Shown here: one piece after another, positions 63,707-64,000 of the stretch | Numbering within the stretch: position 1 is the first letter of the stretch | Layout of the letters: every line of letters begins with the position of its first letter | Source of the DNA: Pseudorhizobium flavum | GTDB taxonomy: Bacteria > Pseudomonadota > Alphaproteobacteria > Rhizobiales > Rhizobiaceae | Assembly (NCBI RefSeq): GCF_902502825.2 | Contig: NZ_LR723670.1 | Span: 1,240,001-1,304,000 of the forward strand | DNA length: 64,000 nt | Direction of reading: 5' to 3' | Made by a program: the position numbers and the translations under genes | The notes under the pieces: generated by a model | Seen by the model: the letters and a program-made list of their open reading frames with translations, nothing else | Database searches by the model: none | Told to the model about the DNA's origin: nothing

Positions 63707-64000
63707 TCAGCCAGCCATCGCCTCTTCGTATTCGGCCGACAGCTCCAGCCACTGCTCCTCCGCATTTGCGAGTTTTGCGGCCGCTTCCCCGCGCTGCCTG
63801 GCCTTCTCGGCCGCCTTTGCCGGCGCCTTCTCGTAGAGCGTCGGATCTGCAAGTTCCGCATCAAGCTGTTGAATCAGTCTTTCAAGCTTCGCGGTTACGG
63901 ACTCAATTTCATTGATTTTTTTCTTCAGCGGTGCAAGCGAGGCGCGCTTCTCGGCGCTCGCCTTTCGCTGCTCCGCCTTGTTCGCCGGCTCCTCTGCGCC
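63707..64000 (-). CDS. ABC-F family ATPase, C-terminal end only
   Basis: The frame is open to the right edge and stops at 63707. The 97 visible residues are a charged coiled coil (KAEQRKASAEKRASLAPLKK, then INEIESVTAKLERLIQQLDA, and EEQWLELSAEYEEAMAG at the end). This matches the C-terminal domain of Uup/EttA-like ABC-F proteins, which act on ribosomes or DNA. The ATPase domains lie outside the window. Confidence 0.75.
   Translation of the reverse strand, partial: GAEEPANKAEQRKASAEKRASLAPLKKKINEIESVTAKLERLIQQLDAELADPTLYEKAPAKAAEKARQRGEAAAKLANAEEQWLELSAEYEEAMAG

Overview
The window is a GC-rich chromosomal segment of an alphaproteobacterium, very probably a member of the Rhizobiaceae (Sinorhizobium/Rhizobium/Ciceribacter-like; genus not resolved). 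The basis is gene order and family content: rpsF-rpsR-DUF2232-rplI, dnaB/alr/radA/cvpA/purF, fabD-fabG-acpP-fabF-mltG-yicC-gmk and pepA/lptF-lptG-lptD-surA-like-pdxA-rsmA are rhizobial core blocks, and the solute transporters are of rhizobial type. No rRNA, tRNA, IS element, phage gene or CRISPR array was seen. Almost all DNA is coding.

Layout. 1-1043: C-terminally truncated DUF2339 membrane protein. 1297-4040: ABC importer of the nitrate/taurine/THI5 class. 4083-9102 (minus): MscS channel, a ygfZ-HD phosphohydrolase-PTP operon with ATGA overlaps, two small unknown proteins, a TIGR02301-like exported protein and a Nudix hydrolase. 9175-10935 (plus): a ynfA gene broken by an in-frame TGA, an SRAP (HMCES/YedK) DNA-protein crosslink gene and a LysE/ArgO exporter. 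10942-16806 (minus): small proteins, pssA-psd (phosphatidylethanolamine synthesis), an Atm1-type ABC exporter and a LysM protein. 16963-25463: LOG family, rarD, a PCMT-like methyltransferase, cimA, prolyl aminopeptidase, a membrane protein, and cysS coupled to two GFA-family genes and a 37-residue membrane peptide. 25679-31492 (minus): SDR, purF, cvpA, radA, alr. 31593-33528 (plus): araC-azlC-azlD. 33548-35059: dnaB.

35268-42835 carries two transporters facing away from each other: a TAXI-type TRAP system (minus) and a complete ugpBAEC-type ABC system (plus). They lie between dnaB and rplI, genes that are normally neighbours in relatives, so this and the araC-azlCD cassette look like accessory insertions into a replication/ribosome core block. 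42922-45377 (minus) is rpsF-rpsR-DUF2232-rplI, with a recognisable promoter and a structured leader before rpsF. 46141-47184 is an aldo/keto reductase. 47362-53838 (plus) is the fatty-acid block followed by mltG, yicC and gmk. 53889-61392 (minus) is rsmA, pdxA, a SurA-like chaperone and the LPS export genes lptD/lptG/lptF. 61760-63703 is pepA-holC, and the end of an ABC-F ATPase gene runs off the right edge.

The window is mostly ordinary core genome; I found no clear undescribed multi-gene system. The observations most worth checking are a perfect alphaproteobacterial LexA-type site (GTTC-N7-GTTC) before radA, a three-way-junction RNA fold in the rpsF leader, the ynfA nonsense codon, the cysS-GFA-GFA-small-peptide translational chain, and stem-loops placed directly after all three periplasmic-binding-protein genes.
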